A stretch of 36,053 nt of DNA from Plantago elongata (taxonomy: Eukaryota > Streptophyta > Magnoliopsida > Lamiales > Plantaginaceae), in NCBI GenBank assembly GCA_036897095.1, contig JAYMSP010001111.1:1-36053 (forward strand). The letters are read 5' to 3'. The notes under the pieces are model-generated. The model saw nothing but the letters and a program-made list of their open reading frames with translations. It was not told the origin of the DNA and did no database searches. Of this stretch, positions 32,640-36,053 are shown one piece after another (positions within the stretch are counted from its first letter, which is position 1; every line of letters starts with the position of its first letter). The position numbers were made by a program, and so were the translations under genes.

Positions 32640-35434
32640 TACCAGTCAACTTGGTTTGAGAGGGCATTAGATGCCAACCAGTCAACTGCAAAATTACCCT
32701 CCCTAAAACAATGAATAAAGGTTATCTGAAAATAGGATTTGAGGATAGAAATTTCCTGAAGAGTAGGAATCAATTGCCAGTGGCAGGATAAAGAAGGTTT
32801 GTTAATCAAATCAATAGCGACTTTGGAGTCGGATTCTACTACAATCAGAGTACTCATATTCCTTACAAAGTTGAAGACTAATCAGAATACCTCTCAATTC
32901 AGCTTCAAGAACAGAAGCTACACCCAAAAACTCCTGAAAAGCCCAAAAGATATTTCCATCACTGTTTCTGACAATTCCGCTACAAGCTGCTTAGCACGTT
33001 TCAGGCTTTAATGCCCATATAACTTTTATTACAACACTATGAGGTGGAACCTAAACAATAGGGACATAATGCTTATGACTGGGAGGAGGAAATAGAATGT
33101 GCCATTGAGTGGCAATACTAATATCCCCAGTCCAGCAAGATTTTTTGAAAGTCAAAGCTTTATAAGATAAAGTTTAATATTTTCAAAATCACAGAGTCAA
33201 CATATATTTTTATCCCATCATACTTGACTTTGTTTCTCGCTAGCCATAAAAACCTGTTAGCATAGGTATCAAAACCCTAATATGACCTTTATTTACAGAT
33301 GCAGAAGATTGAAACCAGGTATCAAACCTTTCAAAAATATACTGAGGAGTAAAATTCACTTGAAACATATTATTGAACCATTTCCAAACCTTTTTAGCCT
33401 CCTCATTATTCAAAAGAACATGGAAAAGAGTTTCTACTGACTCACAACATTCACATTTTGAAACCAAAGTAATGCCTTAAGCTTGAAGGGTTGCTTCCAC
33501 AGGAAGCCATCCTCTTAAAGCTTTCGTAGCAAAAAATGAAAATAATTAAGGGAAACCTCTTATACCATAACCTGATATCCATATCATAGCCCTTACCACA
33601 TTCAATGCTGAACTAGTAGTGAAAGAGCCATTGGAAGAGCCTTTCCGCACTATAGTATCAGCAGCATTATCAAAACAAATGACACCCATCAACTTAAAAG
33701 CCAGGTCAGGGTGAAGATGTTCCTCAATCAAATTCCAATCCCACCCTGAACCATTTCTGAAATCACTCACTAGACCATGACAATCAGAAGGGCCATCAAC
33801 CAGATTAGCAATGATACCCAAAGGAGACCAATGGTCCCAACAGAAAGACACTAAACTAGGACCCAAGCACCAAAATATATTGTCTTGTGTCATAGCCCTA
33901 ATGCTTAATAGTCTCTTCCAAGTAGTGGAATTAGAAGCTTTAGGTAACACTGCAACCGGAAGATCATTTTTGCAATATTTAAACATCATGAAATTAGACC
34001 ACAAAAATTCTTATTTTCTGAAATGATACCAAAGTTTTAAATCAAAGGAAGAGCTCATGTCTTTCAACTGTCTAATGTTTAAACGCCCTTCTAATAAAGG
34101 TTTACAAACACTAATCCTTTTAGTCCAATGTATTTTTCTAGACTCACCAGAGGAGCCCCAAAAGAAACTAGCCATCAAGGAATTTAAAGAATGAAAAACA
34201 GATTCAGGGGGTTTCAACACTTGCAGAAGGTAAATAGGCATGGAGCTTAAAACACTTCTAATTAGAACTGATCTACCCCCTTGAGGCAAACAATTGAAAT
34301 TCCACCCAGATAATTTCTTTCACACTTTGTCAATCAAAGGAGCATACAAACATGCATTTTTTCTACCATTACAGATAGGAGCACCCAAATAAGACATTGG
34401 CAAAATAGAGTTTTCGAAACCAAAAACTTTAGAAATCATACTTTCATAAGCCCTTTTCAAAGATAAGCATTGCTCTTAGTCACATTAATTTTTTGACCAG
34501 AAACTTTTTCATAATGATTTAAAAATTTAATGAGCTTCAAAAGACCAGCTTTTTGACCATTACAGAACACAATACAGTCATCAGCATAAGCTAAATGGCT
34601 GACCTTCAAAGAACTGTTAGAAACAAAATACATGCTAGGGTTTTCAGAAAAAAGTGCTGGTTTAAACCTTTGAAAAAATATTCACTAGCCAGGATAAACA
34701 GAGCAGGGGTTAAGGGATCCCCTGTCCAAGACCATGACCAGAAGGAATAAAACCACAAGAGGATCCATTCACTAGAACACTGAAATGACAACTCACAATG
34801 GTTCTCAAAATCAAATCAATCCATTTCTCAGCAAAACCCATAGCATGCAGAATTTTGACCAGAAAAGACCAGTTCAGCCTGTCATAAGATTTTAAAAAAT
34901 CAATTTTCAGAACCAGGTTTGAACCTCTACAATAAAACTTATCCAGATCATGAACTAACTCCTGAGTGAGTAAAACGTCATCTCCTATAGATCTACCCTT
35001 TAGAATTCCAGACTGATTTTTACAAATAAGATTTGGCAAAAAAAGGGGTTAATATGTCATTGAGCAGTTTGGACACAATTTTGAGAAAAGAGTTGCAAAG
35101 GCTGACTGGTCTAAATCGAGACAAAAGTAAATCATTATCAACTTTGGGAATAAGAGCAATTGCAGTATGGGAGAAATCAGGAGGCAGAACAGACCCGTTA
35201 AAGAAATCAACAACAACAGCCAACAAATCCTCATTGATAAAATCCTAGGTACACTGATAAAATTCTGTAGAGAATCCATCAGGTCCTACAGAGGCATCTT
35301 TGTTTAGAGAGAAAACCACTTCTTTTAGCTCAGACATATCAGGAATCTTACAAAGGATATCATTCATATTATCATAAACTTGAACCTCAAAATTAGTCAA
35401 CACAGGTTCCTCAGAGATAGGAATGCAATCAATA
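32640..35434 (-). pseudogene. LINE reverse transcriptase / RNase H reading frame, disrupted
   Basis: Reading from 35434 downward: 'FSLNKDASVGPDGFS', 'ALIPKVDN...FRPVSLCNSF', 'LVLKIDFLKSYDRLNW', 'GDPLTPALFILASEYF', and the polymerase active site 'HLAYADDCIVFCNG' (plus about 34566-34605). Then the conserved 'LSSMPIYLLQVLKPP..FFWG' thumb region, a zf-RVT-like CxxC segment (KCECCESVETLFHVL, plus about 33420-33460), and RNase H with 'EAEL' and 'VESDSK' (plus about 32640-33000). A missing base at about 34720 shifts the frame at GQG(D)P, TGA replaces Trp at about 34320, and other stops occur, so no functional protein can be made. Confidence 0.85.
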
Positions 35435-35440
35435 TATAAC

Positions 35441-36053
35441 CAACACCATCAAGGCGTGGAGTACATAAGTACTTGGTTTGGAAAATCAAAGGAAAAGTTC
35501 CAAGGTTATTTTGAGTACGAAAAGTACTTGGCTTTAGAAGCTAGGGAATAACTCGGGGACATTTGGTTGGGAACCATTTGTTTGTAAGGATCTTAGAATA
35601 GGATATATTGTAAGATGAACTAAATTGTCTGTTTTAGTGGATTCAAAGTCTAAAAAAGTCCGAAGTGGACTTGTAAGGCCCCGACCTAGTCCAGACGTCA
35701 AGGAAAATGACGACTTCCAAATAATTCGATAAATATAGATAAAGTACTAGTTATTACAAAACCAAATATAATTTATCATTTGAAAACATAACGAAAACCC
35801 ACGTCGTCAGACATGGTAGTAGCACAAAACATACACCCGGCCTGACAGCTAATCTACTCGCACCCTTCCTCGTGCTCTTGTCCTGGGAAAAACATTATGG
35901 AAACGCGAGAGAGGGTCAGTCATACGACTCAGTGAGGATAATCAGGCATGCATGGAATGCGTGTATGAACATGTTCAATGTAGCAATCCACCTCGTCAAA
36001 ATAGTCATGCATTTGTTTTAAAAGACAAGCAAAACAGAAATAAAACAGGCAAC
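35441..36053. other. Terminal 0.6 kb, no recognised gene
   Basis: No open frame longer than background and no familiar domain. It is less AT-rich than the other spacers, and the final 250 bp (around 'gagagagggtcagtcatacgactcagtgaggataa') have the look of non-coding LTR-retrotransposon sequence, but I cannot show terminal repeats because the window ends here. Confidence 0.35.

Larger units (their letters stand above)
31592..35440 (-). mobile_element. 5'-truncated LINE (non-LTR retrotransposon)
   Basis: On the minus strand the order is reverse transcriptase, zinc-binding (zf-RVT) segment and RNase H, then a 3' UTR ending in AATAAAGTTGAAAATTGTTCAG and a 10-base A tail (plus 31592-31601 region). 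The apurinic endonuclease domain normally found at the N-terminal side is absent; homology begins at 'ISEEPVLTNFEVQ', the linker just before the reverse transcriptase. Truncation at the 5' end is the usual result of target-primed reverse transcription. I could not identify a convincing target duplication. Confidence 0.85.

Noticed and set aside
1..36053. CRISPR array, bacterial operon, or antiviral-type cassette
   Set aside because: No regular spacer-repeat structure or prokaryotic gene organisation exists; introns and plant transposons identify nuclear plant DNA.

Overview
The window is plant nuclear DNA, most likely from a eudicot. It is AT-rich, its genes are split by GT-AG introns, and it carries plant-type protein families and plant transposable elements. 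No species can be named from the sequence alone. No bacterial genes, CRISPR array or rRNA gene is visible, and no intact tRNA gene.

Layout. Positions 1-4719 are gene-free: a possible Helitron 3' terminus near 435-466, a MITE-like element (611-1209) with an internal 147-bp tandem duplication, a very AT-rich stretch, and a MITE-related segment near 3546-3645. Positions 4720-20076 hold a head-to-tail array of six TRICHOME BIREFRINGENCE-LIKE (TBL; PC-esterase/DUF231) copies, all on the plus strand and sharing one three-exon plan. Copies 1-4 are intact (422, 439, 420 and 422 aa). Copy 5 has a 1-bp deletion that truncates exon 2. Copy 6 has only exons 1-2, which no longer join in frame. Copies 2/4 and 3/5 pair up, and the spacers after copies 3 and 5 are homologous, so the array grew by duplication of a two-gene module.

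Positions 20450-23360 are a decayed Helitron (Rep/HUH and PIF1-type helicase fragments, a hairpin-like CTAG end) that now sits where exon 3 of copy 6 should be. It contains a nested tRNA-derived SINE and a further 324-bp insertion. Positions 23649-26102 encode a nine-exon, 494-aa protein with three HMG boxes; its promoter has a perfect match to the MSA element used by G2/M-phase plant genes. Positions 28395-28883 encode a 162-aa single-exon plant protein of unknown function. Positions 28884-31590 are non-coding, with a CT/CCG-rich segment followed by about 1 kb of degenerate repeats. Positions 31592-35440 are a 5'-truncated, mutated LINE on the minus strand. The last 0.6 kb holds no recognisable gene.

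Functionally, the TBL copies are predicted Golgi type II membrane O-acetyltransferases of cell-wall polysaccharides, closest by eye to the TBL19-27 clade that includes xyloglucan O-acetyltransferases. The HMG gene is a predicted mitotic chromosome protein. I see no link between these loci beyond proximity. I found no clear new biological system; the most informative structure is the birth-and-death TBL array and its interruption by a Helitron.
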